Shown here piece by piece: positions 11,222 through 20,503 of a DNA stretch of 64,000 bases; within the stretch, counting starts at the first letter, position 1, and each line of letters starts with the position of its first letter. The position numbers and the translations under genes were made by a program. The DNA lies in the NCBI GenBank assembly GCA_023511995.1, contig JAIMAL010000004.1, positions 1-64,000 on the forward strand, given 5' to 3'. The notes beneath the pieces were generated by a model. That model made no database searches, was not told the DNA's origin, and saw only the letters and a program-made list of their open reading frames with translations. This stretch comes from Burkholderiales bacterium. GTDB taxonomy: Bacteria > Pseudomonadota > Gammaproteobacteria > Burkholderiales > Thiobacteraceae.

Positions 11222-11493
11222 GGCGGCTCCTCCCGGTGGCGCTTGCTTCATGCTTTGCGCATGGGCGAGAGCATAGGCCAAGGGCGCGGGGATTAGCAAG
11301 GCAGGGCAGTGGTCAGTGGTCAGGGAGCAGGGAGCGGGGGCGGTTCCGTGGTTTCAGTTTCCGCGCCAGGATGGGCGCTGTTGGGGCGGTGTTTCTGCGT
11401 TAAGATGCGGCCATGCGGTGTGGTTTTTCCCTGAATGGGGCGGGTGTGCGCCGTGGGTGGGCTTGCGCGCGGGGGTGGCGATGCGCCGGCCGC

Positions 11494-12018
11494 ATGGGAT
11501 GGATAGCGCTCGGTTTGGCCCTGCTTGCCACGGCGGGCGCGCAGGCGGAGCGGGTGGAGGGGGCGGGCCTCAACTTTTCCGTCTCGGTGCGCACGCCGGA
11601 GCAGCTTGCCGCTTTCTATTCCGCCCGGGGGTTTGCGCCGGAGACGGTGGCGCTCATCAGCCGCGCCTGTTTCCTCACCGTGGGCCTCACCAACACGCGG
11701 CAGGAGGTGGTCTGGCTTGTGCCCGCCCGCTGGCGGTTCGAGACCATGGACGGCCACCCCGTCCGGCGCATTGCCCGCGCCGACTGGGAGGCCGCCTTTG
11801 CCGCGGCGGGGGTGCCGCTTGCCCATCGCGCCACCTTCGGCTGGACCCAGTTGCCGGAAAGCCGGGACCTTCAGCCGGGGGAGCCGGTGGGCGGCAACGT
11901 GACCGTGGAACCCCCCGCAAAGCCGCTTCGCCTGATCGCCGTTTTTCCCACCGGCGAGGATGGCAAGGGATCGCCCATCGAGCTGCGGGTAGAGAACCTG
12001 AGCTGTCCTGCGCCATGA
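11494..12018 (+). CDS. Exported hypothetical protein
   Basis: A 174-aa protein with a signal peptide (MGWIALGLALLATAGAQA, cleavage after AQA) and a mature domain of mixed charge containing one Cys in SRACFLTV and one at the C-terminus (LSCPAP). An in-frame ATG at 11413 would add 27 Arg/Gly-rich residues in front of the signal peptide and is less likely. The family is unrecognised. Its stop overlaps the next start as ATGA, so it is coupled to the TlpA-like gene, which suggests a periplasmic partner or client of that thiol protein. Confidence 0.6.
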   Translation: MGWIALGLALLATAGAQAERVEGAGLNFSVSVRTPEQLAAFYSARGFAPETVALISRACFLTVGLTNTRQEVVWLVPARWRFETMDGHPVRRIARADWEAAFAAAGVPLAHRATFGWTQLPESRDLQPGEPVGGNVTVEPPAKPLRLIAVFPTGEDGKGSPIELRVENLSCPAP

Positions 12019-12524
12019 GGGTTTTCCTTCTCCTCGTCCTCTTCCTCTGTGAGGTCGCGCTGGCCGCAGAGCCCCCCGGCCTGATGCGGCTCACCCCCCG
12101 CCCCGCGCCGCCCCTGGTGCTTGCCGACATGGATGGGCGCGTGACCGATCTTGCGAGCCTGCGCGGCCGCTGGGTGATGGTGCATTTCTGGGCCAGTTGG
12201 TGCGGCCCCTGCCGGCGGGAAATGCCCACCCTGGTTTCCGTGATGCGCACCTTGCCGCGGCAGCAGCTGACGGTGCTCCTCGTCAACACGGCGGAAGGGG
12301 ACGACGAGGTGTTCGCCTTTCTTGCCAGCGTGGCACCGGAACTGGATACCCTCATGGACCGCGACGGGCAGACCACCGCGCGTTGGGCACCGCGGGGTTT
12401 GCCTTCCACCTTCCTCGTCGATCCCGAAGGACGCCTGCGTTACATTGCCTTAGGGGGCCGCGACTGGTCGGCACCGCTCTATCTCGATTTCCTACGGGCG
12501 CTCACCGAGGCCAGGGGGCCCTGA
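12015..12524 (+). CDS. TlpA-like periplasmic thioredoxin
   Basis: 169 aa with a signal peptide (MRVFLLLVLFLCEVALAAEP) and a TlpA/ResA-type thioredoxin fold. The redox centre is WASWCGPCRREMP, and the cis-proline loop is RGLPSTFLVDPEG. Such proteins reduce disulphides in the periplasm, for example in cytochrome c or copper-site assembly; the client here is unknown. Translationally coupled to the exported protein upstream. The CCAEP radical SAM gene starts 98 bases downstream. Confidence 0.85.
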   Translation: MRVFLLLVLFLCEVALAAEPPGLMRLTPRPAPPLVLADMDGRVTDLASLRGRWVMVHFWASWCGPCRREMPTLVSVMRTLPRQQLTVLLVNTAEGDDEVFAFLASVAPELDTLMDRDGQTTARWAPRGLPSTFLVDPEGRLRYIALGGRDWSAPLYLDFLRALTEARGP

Positions 12525-12563
12525 CCGCAGCAGCCTTCTCCCTGGTGGCGGAAGGGCTGTTAA

Positions 12564-12592
12564 TTGCAGGGCGACGCGACGCCCGGTAGGCT
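12564..12592 (+). promoter_or_regulatory. Candidate promoter for the radical SAM/ATP-grasp pair
   Basis: TTGCAG (12564-12569), a 17-base spacer and TAGGCT (12587-12592) lie 30 bases before the radical SAM ATG. The spacer contains the inverted repeat GGGCG/CGCCC. The -35 equals that of the leuA promoter; the -10 is only moderate. Confidence 0.35.
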
Positions 12593-12622
12593 AGATGCCT
12601 TTCCCCATCCGTTCCGCGTCCC

Positions 12623-14071
12623 ATGCATCGCGATCTGCCTGCCCCTGCCTGCTGTACAGCCTCTGCCCCCCCCGCCGGCGGGGGATTCCGTGTCGTACTC
12701 ATCAACCCTTACGAGCTGGGTCGGCAGTCTTTCGCCATCGCCGAGGCTTCCGCCTGGTTCAAGCGGGCGGGCATGGAGGTGATCTGCCTCGACCTTGCCC
12801 TTGAGAAGCTTTCCCCCGAGGCGCTCGCGGGCGCCGGCGCCGTGGCCATCCATCTGGGCATGCACACCGCCACCCGGCTTGCGCTCGAGATTCTGCCCCG
12901 CCTGCGGGCCTGGGCGCCCGCTGCGGCGCTGGCCGCCTTCGGTCTTTATGCGCCGGTGAACGAGGCACTGCTTCGCGAGTTGGGGGTGGAGGCGGTGTTT
13001 GGTGGTGAGTCGGAGCCGGACCTCGTGCGTTGGGCGCAGGCGGTGCGCGGCGGCAGCAGGGGGGCGGTGGGGCGCGTACACACGGGAAGGATCGAATTTC
13101 TCCCCCCCGACCGCTCGGGGCTGCCCCCCCTTTCCCGCTACGCCCAGCTCGTTCTCCCCGATGGCAGCCGGCGGGTCGCGGGCTTCGTGGAAACCACCCG
13201 CGGTTGCAAACACCTCTGCCGCCATTGCCCGGTGGTGCCTGTGTACGAGGGACGCTTCCGGGCGGTGCCCCTGCCGGTGGTGATGGCCGACATCGAACAG
13301 CAGGTGGCCATGGGGGCGCAGCATATCTCCTTCACCGACCATGATTTCCTCAATGGTCCCGGCCATGCCCTGAAGGTGGTGCGGGCGATGAAGGCGCGCT
13401 TTCCGGGTTTAAGCTTCGATGCCACCATCAAGGTGGAACACCTGGTGCGCCATGCCGCGCTGCTGCCGGAGCTTGCGGCCGCCGGCTGCACTTTCGTCAT
13501 CAGCGCGGTGGAATCCCTTGACGATGCCGTGCTGGGTTATCTGGCGAAGAACCACACCCGCGCCGACTTCCTCCGGGCGGTGGCCCTCATGCGCGAGGCC
13601 GGATTGCCCCTTGCCCCAACTTGGGTGGCCTTTCATCCCTGGACCACGCTGGAAGGCTATCTCGATCTGCTTGCCACCCTGGTGGCGCTGCGGCTGGTGG
13701 AGGCGGTGGCGCCAGTGCAGCTTTCCATTCGCCTGCTGGTGCCGGCGGGCTCGCGCCTTTTGGAACTGCCGGGCTTCCGGAGGCGGCTTAAGGCCTTCGA
13801 TCCCCGCCTGCTGGGTTACCCCTGGGTGCATGAGGATCCGCGTGTGGATCACCTCCAGCAGGAGGTCTCGGCCCTGGTCGCGGCAGGGGAGCGGGCCGGC
13901 CAGCCGCGCCGCGCCATTTTCGAAGCCGTCTGGCAGGCTGCCCATCGTGCCCTCGGGCGGGAGCCGGAAAGCCTGGCAGGTCGGGATCTGGGCGAGCCTG
14001 TGGCCCATCTTTCCGAGCCCTGGTATTGCTGTGCCGAGCCCACCGAACAGCAGCTCAAGGCCCTGTTCTGA
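12623..14071 (+). CDS. CCAEP-tail radical SAM protein
   Basis: 482-aa radical SAM enzyme. Residues about 22-140 form a Rossmann-like B12-binding-type domain, but the cobalamin ligand motif DxHxxG is not seen. The 4Fe-4S/SAM cysteines are C195, C199 and C202 (RGCKHLCRHC), with FTDHDFLNG and FVISAVESL following in the barrel. The C-terminus ends in WYCCAEP (CC at 469-470), nine residues before the stop. As I recall, this tail defines a radical SAM family in which one Cys may be selenocysteine (CUAEP/CCAEP); both codons here are Cys (TGC TGT). Its product is unknown. The ATP-grasp gene starts three bases after its stop. Confidence 0.82.
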   Translation: MHRDLPAPACCTASAPPAGGGFRVVLINPYELGRQSFAIAEASAWFKRAGMEVICLDLALEKLSPEALAGAGAVAIHLGMHTATRLALEILPRLRAWAPAAALAAFGLYAPVNEALLRELGVEAVFGGESEPDLVRWAQAVRGGSRGAVGRVHTGRIEFLPPDRSGLPPLSRYAQLVLPDGSRRVAGFVETTRGCKHLCRHCPVVPVYEGRFRAVPLPVVMADIEQQVAMGAQHISFTDHDFLNGPGHALKVVRAMKARFPGLSFDATIKVEHLVRHAALLPELAAAGCTFVISAVESLDDAVLGYLAKNHTRADFLRAVALMREAGLPLAPTWVAFHPWTTLEGYLDLLATLVALRLVEAVAPVQLSIRLLVPAGSRLLELPGFRRRLKAFDPRLLGYPWVHEDPRVDHLQQEVSALVAAGERAGQPRRAIFEAVWQAAHRALGREPESLAGRDLGEPVAHLSEPWYCCAEPTEQQLKALF

Positions 14072-14074
14072 CCC

Positions 14075-15322
14075 ATGAAACGCGTGCTGCTCCTGTTGCC
14101 GGTGGCAAGCTACCGCAATGAGGATTTCCTCGCCGCCGCCCGCCGTCTGGAGGTGGAGGTGATCCCCGTGGCGGACTATTGTCCCCGGCTTGCGCCCCGC
14201 TGGGGGCTTACGCCGCTCTTGGCCGTGCCCTTCGACCGGCCGAAGGTGGCGGTGGAAATTGTGTTGGCGCATCTTCGCCAGCGCATCGATGCCGTGCTGG
14301 CGGTGGACGATCACGGGGTGGAGCTTGCCGCCCTCCTGCGGGAGAGGCTTGGGCTGCCGGGCAACCCCCCGGCGGCGGTGGCGCGGCTGCGGGACAAGCT
14401 GGCCTTCCGCGAGCTCCTGGCGCGGGAGGGTTTCCTCCATCCGGCGTTTGCGTGGTTGCCAGAGACGGTGGACCCGCAAACCTGGCCGGCACGCCCCCCC
14501 TTCCCTCTGGTGGTGAAGGCGCGCCGGCTGTCGGGCAGCCGCGCTGTGATCCGGGCCGATGACGGGCCTGCCTTCGTCGCCGCCGTGGAGCGGGCACGGC
14601 GCATCCAGCGCCGCGCCGACCGCGAGGCGGCAAGCCTGGGTCTTGTGGTGGAGTCCTTCATCCCGGGCGCGGAGTTCGCCCTGGAAGGCCTTCTCGATGG
14701 GGGGCGGCTCACCGTGCTGGCCCTCTTCGACAAGCCCGATCCCCTCGATGGCCCCTATTTCGAGGAAACCCTCTATGTGACGCCCTCCCGGCTGCCGCCA
14801 GCAAGGCAGACGGAAATTGCGCAGACGGTGGAGCACGCCTGCCGGGCGGCGGGGCTTGTCAGCGGCCCGGTGCACGCGGAAACGCGCGTCAATGACGAGG
14901 GCATCTTCCTGCTGGAGATCGCCCCCCGTTCCATTGGCGGCTTGTGTGGGCGGGTGTTGCGCCATTGTCTGGGGATGAGCCTGGAGGAGCTCATCCTCCG
15001 CCACGCCCTGGGGGAAAGCCTGCCGCGCGCCCGGATGGAGGGCGGCGCCGGGGTGATGATGATTCCCATCCCCCGCCGCGGCATCTACGAAGGCGTGAGC
15101 GGCGTGGCGCAGGCTCGCGCGGTGCCGGGGGTGACCGGGATCGACATCGCCGTGACTCCCGGCACGCTGCTCCTGCCGGTGCCGGAGGGGGCGGCCTATC
15201 TCGGCTTCCTCTTCGCCCGCGCCTCCTCCCCGGCGGCCGCGGAAGAGGCCCTGCGCCAAGCCCACGGCCAGCTGCGCTTCCACATCCGGCCGGAAGTGGA
15301 GATCGCTCCCGCCGGACGGTAG
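14075..15322 (+). CDS. ATP-grasp ligase partnered with the CCAEP radical SAM protein
   Basis: 415-aa ATP-grasp protein. An N-terminal Rossmann-like region (residues 1-100, VLLLLPVASYRNEDFLAAAR) precedes the ATP-grasp core: FPLVVKARRLSGSRAVI (ATP-binding lysine), VVESFIPGAEFALEGLLDGG, and the metal-binding HAETRVNDEGIFLLEIAPR with Glu and the following Arg. Such enzymes form amide or ester bonds by acyl-phosphate activation (carnosine synthase/PurK-like). The substrate is unknown. The spacing of three bases shows it is translated with the radical SAM gene, so the two probably act in one pathway that ligates and then radically modifies a small molecule. Confidence 0.82.
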   Translation: MKRVLLLLPVASYRNEDFLAAARRLEVEVIPVADYCPRLAPRWGLTPLLAVPFDRPKVAVEIVLAHLRQRIDAVLAVDDHGVELAALLRERLGLPGNPPAAVARLRDKLAFRELLAREGFLHPAFAWLPETVDPQTWPARPPFPLVVKARRLSGSRAVIRADDGPAFVAAVERARRIQRRADREAASLGLVVESFIPGAEFALEGLLDGGRLTVLALFDKPDPLDGPYFEETLYVTPSRLPPARQTEIAQTVEHACRAAGLVSGPVHAETRVNDEGIFLLEIAPRSIGGLCGRVLRHCLGMSLEELILRHALGESLPRARMEGGAGVMMIPIPRRGIYEGVSGVAQARAVPGVTGIDIAVTPGTLLLPVPEGAAYLGFLFARASSPAAAEEALRQAHGQLRFHIRPEVEIAPAGR

Positions 15323-15378
15323 ACTAGCGCCTTCGCGATCATCACGCCCATGGTCTGGGCGAAAGGAAGGTAACCCGC

Positions 15379-15921
15379 GTGAAGGTGGAGGCGACGATCC
15401 TGCCCGAAGTGTTGCTGCTCACGCCGACGGTGTTCAGCGATGAGCGCGGGTTTTTTTTCGAAAGCTACAACCGGCGGGCGTTTGCCAGCGCCACCGGGCT
15501 CGATGTGGAATTCGTGCAGGACAACCATTCCCGTTCCGTCCGCAACGTCCTGCGCGGTCTCCATTACCAGATCCGGCGGCCCCAGGGCAAACTCATCCGG
15601 GTGGTGGCGGGGGAGGTGTTCGACGTGGCGGTGGATCTGCGCCGTTCCTCGCCGCGCTTTGGCCGCTGGGTGGGCGTGCATCTTTCGGCGGAGAACAAGC
15701 GCATGCTGTGGGTGCCGCCGGGCTTCGCCCATGGTTTCCTCGCCCTGACCGACGCCGAAGTGCTCTACAAGACCACCGATTACTACGCGCCGGAACACGA
15801 GCGTTGTCTGCGCTGGGACGATCCGGACCTTGCCATCGCCTGGCCCCTGGCTTCCGCGCCGCTCCTGTCGGCCAAAGACCGGCAGGGGGTGGCGCTTTCT
15901 CAGGCCGAGGTGTATCCGTGA
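15379..15921 (+). CDS. rfbC: dTDP-4-dehydrorhamnose 3,5-epimerase
   Basis: 180-aa cupin-fold epimerase of dTDP-L-rhamnose synthesis. Family motifs are FSDERGFFFESYN, VQDNHSRSVRNVLRGLHYQ (catalytic His in RGLHYQ), FDVAVDLRR, WVPPGFAHGFLAL and the Tyr pair in KTTDYYAPE. GTG 15379 follows GGAAGG. rfbC and rfbD overlap as GTGA, but the rfbA/rfbB genes needed for the first two steps are not in the window. Confidence 0.95.
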   Translation: MKVEATILPEVLLLTPTVFSDERGFFFESYNRRAFASATGLDVEFVQDNHSRSVRNVLRGLHYQIRRPQGKLIRVVAGEVFDVAVDLRRSSPRFGRWVGVHLSAENKRMLWVPPGFAHGFLALTDAEVLYKTTDYYAPEHERCLRWDDPDLAIAWPLASAPLLSAKDRQGVALSQAEVYP

Positions 15922-16841
15922 ACATTCTCCTCATCGGCCGCAACGGCCAGGTGGGCTGGGAGCTGGCCCGCGCCCTGGCCCCGCTGGGACACATCACCGC
16001 CCTAGGCAGCCGGGAACTCGATCTTGCCGACGGCGAGGCGATCCGCCGGACGGTGCGCCATCTGGGGCCGGACCTCATCGTCAACGCCGCCGCCTACACC
16101 GCCGTGGACCGGGCGCAGCAGGAGCGGGAGCGGGCCTATGCCATCAACGCCGAGGCGCCCCGGGTGCTGGCCGAGGAGGCGCGCCATTGTGGGGCCGCCC
16201 TCATCCACTACTCCACCGATTACGTCTTCGACGGGGCGAAGGGTGCGCCCTATCAGGAAATCGATCTGCCGCGGCCCCTCAATGTCTATGGCGAATCGAA
16301 GCTCGCCGGCGAGCGGGCCATCGAGGCGGCGCAGGTGCCCCATCTGATTCTGCGCACGAGCTGGGTGTACGGCCTTAGGGGCCACAACTTTCTCCTCACC
16401 ATCCTGAGGCTTGCGCGGGAGAAGGACCGGCTGCGGGTGGTGGAGGACCAGATCGGTTCACCCACCTGGAGCCGGGCGGTGGCCTCCGCCACCGCCGCCA
16501 TCATCGCCCAGGCCCATGCCCACGGTGGCATCCGCGCCCTGCTAGAGGACAAGGGCGGCCTTTATCACCTCACCGCCGGCGGCCAGACGAGCTGGTGGGG
16601 GTTTGCCCGAGCCATTGTGGAGGCCGCGCCAGGCCTTGCCCGCCGGCCACCGGTGGAGCCCATCCCCAGCGCGCAGTATCCGCTGCCGGCCCCCCGCCCG
16701 GCCTATTCGGTGCTGGACAACGGGCGCCTTACGCGCAGCTTCGGGATCGCGCTGCCGGACTGGCGGGCGCTGCTTGCCCTGTGTCTGATGGATCTCGAAG
16801 CCTGTGCCGCGGTCACCCCCATTGTTAGTGTCAGCCGGTAG
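15918..16841 (+). CDS. rfbD: dTDP-4-dehydrorhamnose reductase
   Basis: 307-aa extended SDR that performs the last step of dTDP-L-rhamnose synthesis, feeding O-antigen or exopolysaccharide. Visible are the nucleotide site IGRNGQVGWELARAL, INAEAPRVLAEEA, STDYVFDG and the catalytic YGESKLAGE (YxxxK). The GTG start overlaps the rfbC stop (GTGA). It ends 24 bases before sucD; polysaccharide genes next to a TCA-cycle gene is not a functional pairing I recognise. Confidence 0.95.
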   Translation: MNILLIGRNGQVGWELARALAPLGHITALGSRELDLADGEAIRRTVRHLGPDLIVNAAAYTAVDRAQQERERAYAINAEAPRVLAEEARHCGAALIHYSTDYVFDGAKGAPYQEIDLPRPLNVYGESKLAGERAIEAAQVPHLILRTSWVYGLRGHNFLLTILRLAREKDRLRVVEDQIGSPTWSRAVASATAAIIAQAHAHGGIRALLEDKGGLYHLTAGGQTSWWGFARAIVEAAPGLARRPPVEPIPSAQYPLPAPRPAYSVLDNGRLTRSFGIALPDWRALLALCLMDLEACAAVTPIVSVSR

Positions 16842-16865
16842 AATGATGCTTTTTACGCCAGTCCC

Positions 16866-17744
16866 ATGAGCATCCTCGTTGACAAGCACACCAAGGTCCT
16901 CTGTCAGGGTTTCACCGGCAAGCAGGGGACCTTCCATTCCGAACAGGCGATTGCCTACGGCACGCGCATGGTGGGTGGAGTCACCCCCGGCAAGGGGGGC
17001 CAGACCCACCTGGGGCTGCCGGTGTTCAACACCATGCGGGAAGCGGTCGAGGCCACCGGCGCCGATGCCAGCGTGATCTATGTGCCTTCCCCCTTCGCCG
17101 CCGATTCCATCATGGAGGCGGCCGACGCGGGGGTGCGACTCATCGTCTGCATCACCGAGGGGATCCCCGTGCTGGACATGCTCAACGTCAAGGCAGCGCT
17201 GCGGGCCAATGGTGCCCAGCTTATCGGTCCCAATTGCCCGGGCATCATCACCGCCGGCGAATGCAAGATCGGCATCATGCCCGGCTTCATCCACAAACCC
17301 GGCAAAATCGGCATCGTCTCCCGGTCCGGCACCCTCACCTACGAGGCCGTCTACCAGACCACCCAGCTCAACTTGGGACAGACCACCTGCGTGGGCATCG
17401 GTGGCGATCCCATCAAGGGGCTGGACTTCATCGACTGCCTCGCCCTCTTCGAGGCGGACCCGGCCACGGAAGGCATCATCCTGGTGGGGGAGATCGGTGG
17501 CACGCGGGAGGAGGAAGCCGCGGAGTACATCAAGGCCCACGTGAGCAAACCCGTGGCCGCCTACATCGCCGGGGTGGGGGCACCCGCGGGCAAGCGCATG
17601 GGCCATGCCGGGGCCATCATCAGTCAGGGCAGGGGAACGGCGGCGGACAAAATCCGGGCTTTGGAAGCGGCCGGGGTGATGGTGGCGCGCTCGCCGGCGG
17701 AGATTGGGCTCGCCATGCAGCGGGCGCTGGGAGGGGCGGCGTGA
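16866..17744 (+). CDS. sucD: Succinyl-CoA ligase alpha subunit, without sucC
   Basis: Forms succinate and nucleoside triphosphate from succinyl-CoA, together with the beta subunit SucC. The 292-aa protein has the CoA-binding Rossmann domain ([17 protein letters not shown]), [20 protein letters not shown] and the phosphorylated His in RMGHAGAI. Normally sucC lies immediately upstream; here rfbD is there instead and no sucC occurs in the window. ATG 16866 has no good ribosome site (GCCAGTCCC). The stop overlaps the GTG of nadE, so those two are coupled. Confidence 0.95.
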   Translation: MSILVDKHTKVLCQGFTGKQGTFHSEQAIAYGTRMVGGVTPGKGGQTHLGLPVFNTMREAVEATGADASVIYVPSPFAADSIMEAADAGVRLIVCITEGIPVLDMLNVKAALRANGAQLIGPNCPGIITAGECKIGIMPGFIHKPGKIGIVSRSGTLTYEAVYQTTQLNLGQTTCVGIGGDPIKGLDFIDCLALFEADPATEGIILVGEIGGTREEEAAEYIKAHVSKPVAAYIAGVGAPAGKRMGHAGAIISQGRGTAADKIRALEAAGVMVARSPAEIGLAMQRALGGAA

Positions 17745-19342
17745 AAATCGCCTTGGCCCAGATCAATGTGGTGGTGGGCGATCTCGAGGCCAACGCCGCC
17801 CGCATCCTCGATAGCGCGCAACAGGCCAAGGCCGCGGGGGCAAGCCTCCTCGTCACGCCGGAGCTTGCGCTGTCGGGCTATCCCCCCGAGGACCTGCTCC
17901 TGCGCAAGGGTTTCAACGAGGCTTGTCTTGCCACGCTTGAGCGCCTGAGCGCGCAGGTGGCGGGAATCACGGTGGTGGTGGGGCATCCCGATGTCCGCGG
18001 TGAGCAGCGCTACAACGCCGCCTCGGTGCTGCAGGATGGCCGGATCGTGGCCACTTACCACAAACACAAGCTCCCCAACCACACGGTGTTCGACGAGGTG
18101 CGTTATTTCACGCCGGGCAACGCGCCTTGTGTGTTCGAGCTGGAAGGGGTGAAGATCGGCATCAACATCTGCGCCGACATCTGGGAGCCGGAGCCGGCGC
18201 AGCAGGCGCGGGAGGCGGGCGCGCAGCTGCTCCTCGTGCTCAATGCCTCGCCCTATCACATGCACAAGCAGGCGAGCCGGGAGGAGGTGGTCTCCCGCCG
18301 CGCCCGGGAAACCGGCATGGCCATGGTCTATTGCAACCTGGTGGGGGGTCAGGACGAGCTGGTCTTCGACGGCGCTTCCTTCGCCGTGGACGCCGCCGGC
18401 AATCTCACCCACCGCCTGGGCTTCTTCGAGGAAACCCTGGGTTTCATCGAGCTTGCCGGCGCGACCCCCAGGCCCGGCGAGATCGTGCCGGAGCCGGCCC
18501 TGGAGGAACTGGTCTATCGCGCGCTGCGCCTGGGGGTGCGGGACTATGTGGAAAAGAACGGCTTTCCCGGCATCGAATTGGGGCTATCCGGGGGCATCGA
18601 CTCCGCCCTCACCCTGGCCATCGCCGTCGATGCCCTGGGCGCCAAGCGGGTACATGCGGTGATGATGCCCTCCCAGTTCACCGCCAACATGAGCCTGGAG
18701 GATGCGCGGGAGATGGCGCGCGCCCTGGGGGTGCGCTATTCGGAAATCCCCATCAAGCCCATCTACGATGCTTTCCTCAACAGCCTGGCTGACGAGTTCG
18801 ACGACCTGCCCTTCGACACCACCGAGGAGAACATCCAGGCGCGCATTCGCGGCACGCTGCTCATGGCGCTGTCCAACAAATACGGCACCATCGTGCTCAC
18901 CACCGGCAACAAGAGCGAGCTCGCGGTGGGGTATGCCACCCTCTATGGCGACATGGCGGGCGGTTTCGCCGTGCTCAAGGACATTCCCAAGACTTTCGTC
19001 TATCGTCTGGCGCGCTGGCGCAACAGTGTCGCGCCGGTGATTCCCGAGCGGGTCTTCACCCGCCCCCCCTCGGCGGAGCTGCGCGCCAATCAGACCGACC
19101 AGGACAGCCTGCCGCCCTATGACATCCTCGATGCCATCATGGAGCGCTACGTGGAGCGCGACCGCTGCCCGGAGGAAATCATCGCCGAAGGCTTTGACCC
19201 GCAGGTGGTGCGGCGGGTGGTCACCCTCATCGACCGCAATGAATACAAGCGCCGTCAGGCACCGGTGGGCGTGCGTGTTACGCCGCGCGGTTTCGGCAAG
19301 GACCGCCGCTACCCCATCACCAACCGCTACCGACCCGAGTGA
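17741..19342 (+). CDS. nadE: Glutamine-dependent NAD+ synthetase
   Basis: 533-aa two-domain enzyme that amidates deamido-NAD with ammonia released from glutamine. The N-terminal nitrilase-type glutaminase has its Glu-Lys-Cys triad in [22 protein letters not shown] and [10 protein letters not shown]. The C-terminal synthetase has the P-loop [16 protein letters not shown] (residues about 278-293) and [14 protein letters not shown] 17741 overlaps the sucD stop. PII follows nine bases later, placing NAD synthesis beside nitrogen signalling, as is common in betaproteobacteria. Confidence 0.96.
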   Translation: MKIALAQINVVVGDLEANAARILDSAQQAKAAGASLLVTPELALSGYPPEDLLLRKGFNEACLATLERLSAQVAGITVVVGHPDVRGEQRYNAASVLQDGRIVATYHKHKLPNHTVFDEVRYFTPGNAPCVFELEGVKIGINICADIWEPEPAQQAREAGAQLLLVLNASPYHMHKQASREEVVSRRARETGMAMVYCNLVGGQDELVFDGASFAVDAAGNLTHRLGFFEETLGFIELAGATPRPGEIVPEPALEELVYRALRLGVRDYVEKNGFPGIELGLSGGIDSALTLAIAVDALGAKRVHAVMMPSQFTANMSLEDAREMARALGVRYSEIPIKPIYDAFLNSLADEFDDLPFDTTEENIQARIRGTLLMALSNKYGTIVLTTGNKSELAVGYATLYGDMAGGFAVLKDIPKTFVYRLARWRNSVAPVIPERVFTRPPSAELRANQTDQDSLPPYDILDAIMERYVERDRCPEEIIAEGFDPQVVRRVVTLIDRNEYKRRQAPVGVRVTPRGFGKDRRYPITNRYRPE

Positions 19343-19690
<348 letters not shown>

Positions 19691-19698
19691 GGGGCCCG

Positions 19699-20487
19699 CT
19701 ACCAGAACTGGTACCAGGGGCGGGGATTGCCGGGCTGTTTCCCCCTGAGATAGGCGCTTTGGGGGAAATTGCGCTCCAGGATGCGCCGCGCATCGTCGCG
19801 CAACTCGGTGAGGCCCAGTTTGTCGTAGCTCGCCCAGAGGATGGCCAGCGCATCCTCATTGGCCGGAGCCTGGGGATACTGTTTGAGCAGGTTCTGGGCG
19901 CGGTTCACCGCGGCCACATAGGCGCCGCGGCGAAAGTAGTAGTGGGCCACGGCCGCCTCGTGTTTGGCCAGCGCATCCAGAAGGTAATTCATGCGCGCCA
20001 GGGCATCCGGGGTGTACCTGCTTTCCGGGAAACGGGTCACCAGCTCCTTGAAGGCCTCGAAGGCATCCCGCGCCGCCTGGGGATCGCGGTCGGACAAATC
20101 CTGCGTCACCAGATAGCCGAGGAAACCCAGATCGTCGTTGAAGTTGATCAGCCCCTTGAGATAGTAGGCGTAGTCCACATGGGGATGATTGGGATGCAGC
20201 TTGATGAAGCGGTCCGCCGCGGCCAGCGCGGAAGCGGTTTCGCGGGATTTGTAGTAGGCGTAGGCGATTTCCAGTTGCGCCTGCTGGGCGTAGCGGCCGT
20301 AGGGAAAGCGGGCTTCCAGGGTTTCGTAATATTTGATGGCCTTGTCGTAATCGCCCTCGGAGAGGGCGGCCTTGGCCTCTGTGTAGAGCTTCTGCGCCGA
20401 CCAGCCGCGGGTTTCATCCTGCAGGTCGGGAAGCAGGCTGCAGCCGCCAAGCCAGAGGAGCAAAGCCAAAGCCAGAGCGTGGCGCAT
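19699..20487 (-). CDS. bamD: Outer membrane assembly lipoprotein BamD
   Basis: Essential lipoprotein of the BAM complex that folds beta-barrels into the outer membrane. The 262-aa protein has a lipobox (LWLGGC, Cys16) and five TPR-like repeats, such as YTEAKAALSEGDYDKAIKYYE and FPYGRYAQQAQLEIAYAYYK. ATG 20487 is used; GTG 20499 in frame is less likely. It diverges from rluD with 16 bases between start codons, the usual bamD/rluD arrangement. Confidence 0.95.
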   Translation of the reverse strand: MRHALALALLLWLGGCSLLPDLQDETRGWSAQKLYTEAKAALSEGDYDKAIKYYETLEARFPYGRYAQQAQLEIAYAYYKSRETASALAAADRFIKLHPNHPHVDYAYYLKGLINFNDDLGFLGYLVTQDLSDRDPQAARDAFEAFKELVTRFPESRYTPDALARMNYLLDALAKHEAAVAHYYFRRGAYVAAVNRAQNLLKQYPQAPANEDALAILWASYDKLGLTELRDDARRILERNFPQSAYLRGKQPGNPRPWYQFW

Positions 20488-20503
20488 GGTGGAATCCACA
20501 ACG

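Noticed and set aside
14021-14071. A selenocysteine codon in the CCAEP tail
   Set aside because: Both codons are ordinary Cys (TGC, TGT); no in-frame TGA precedes the stop.
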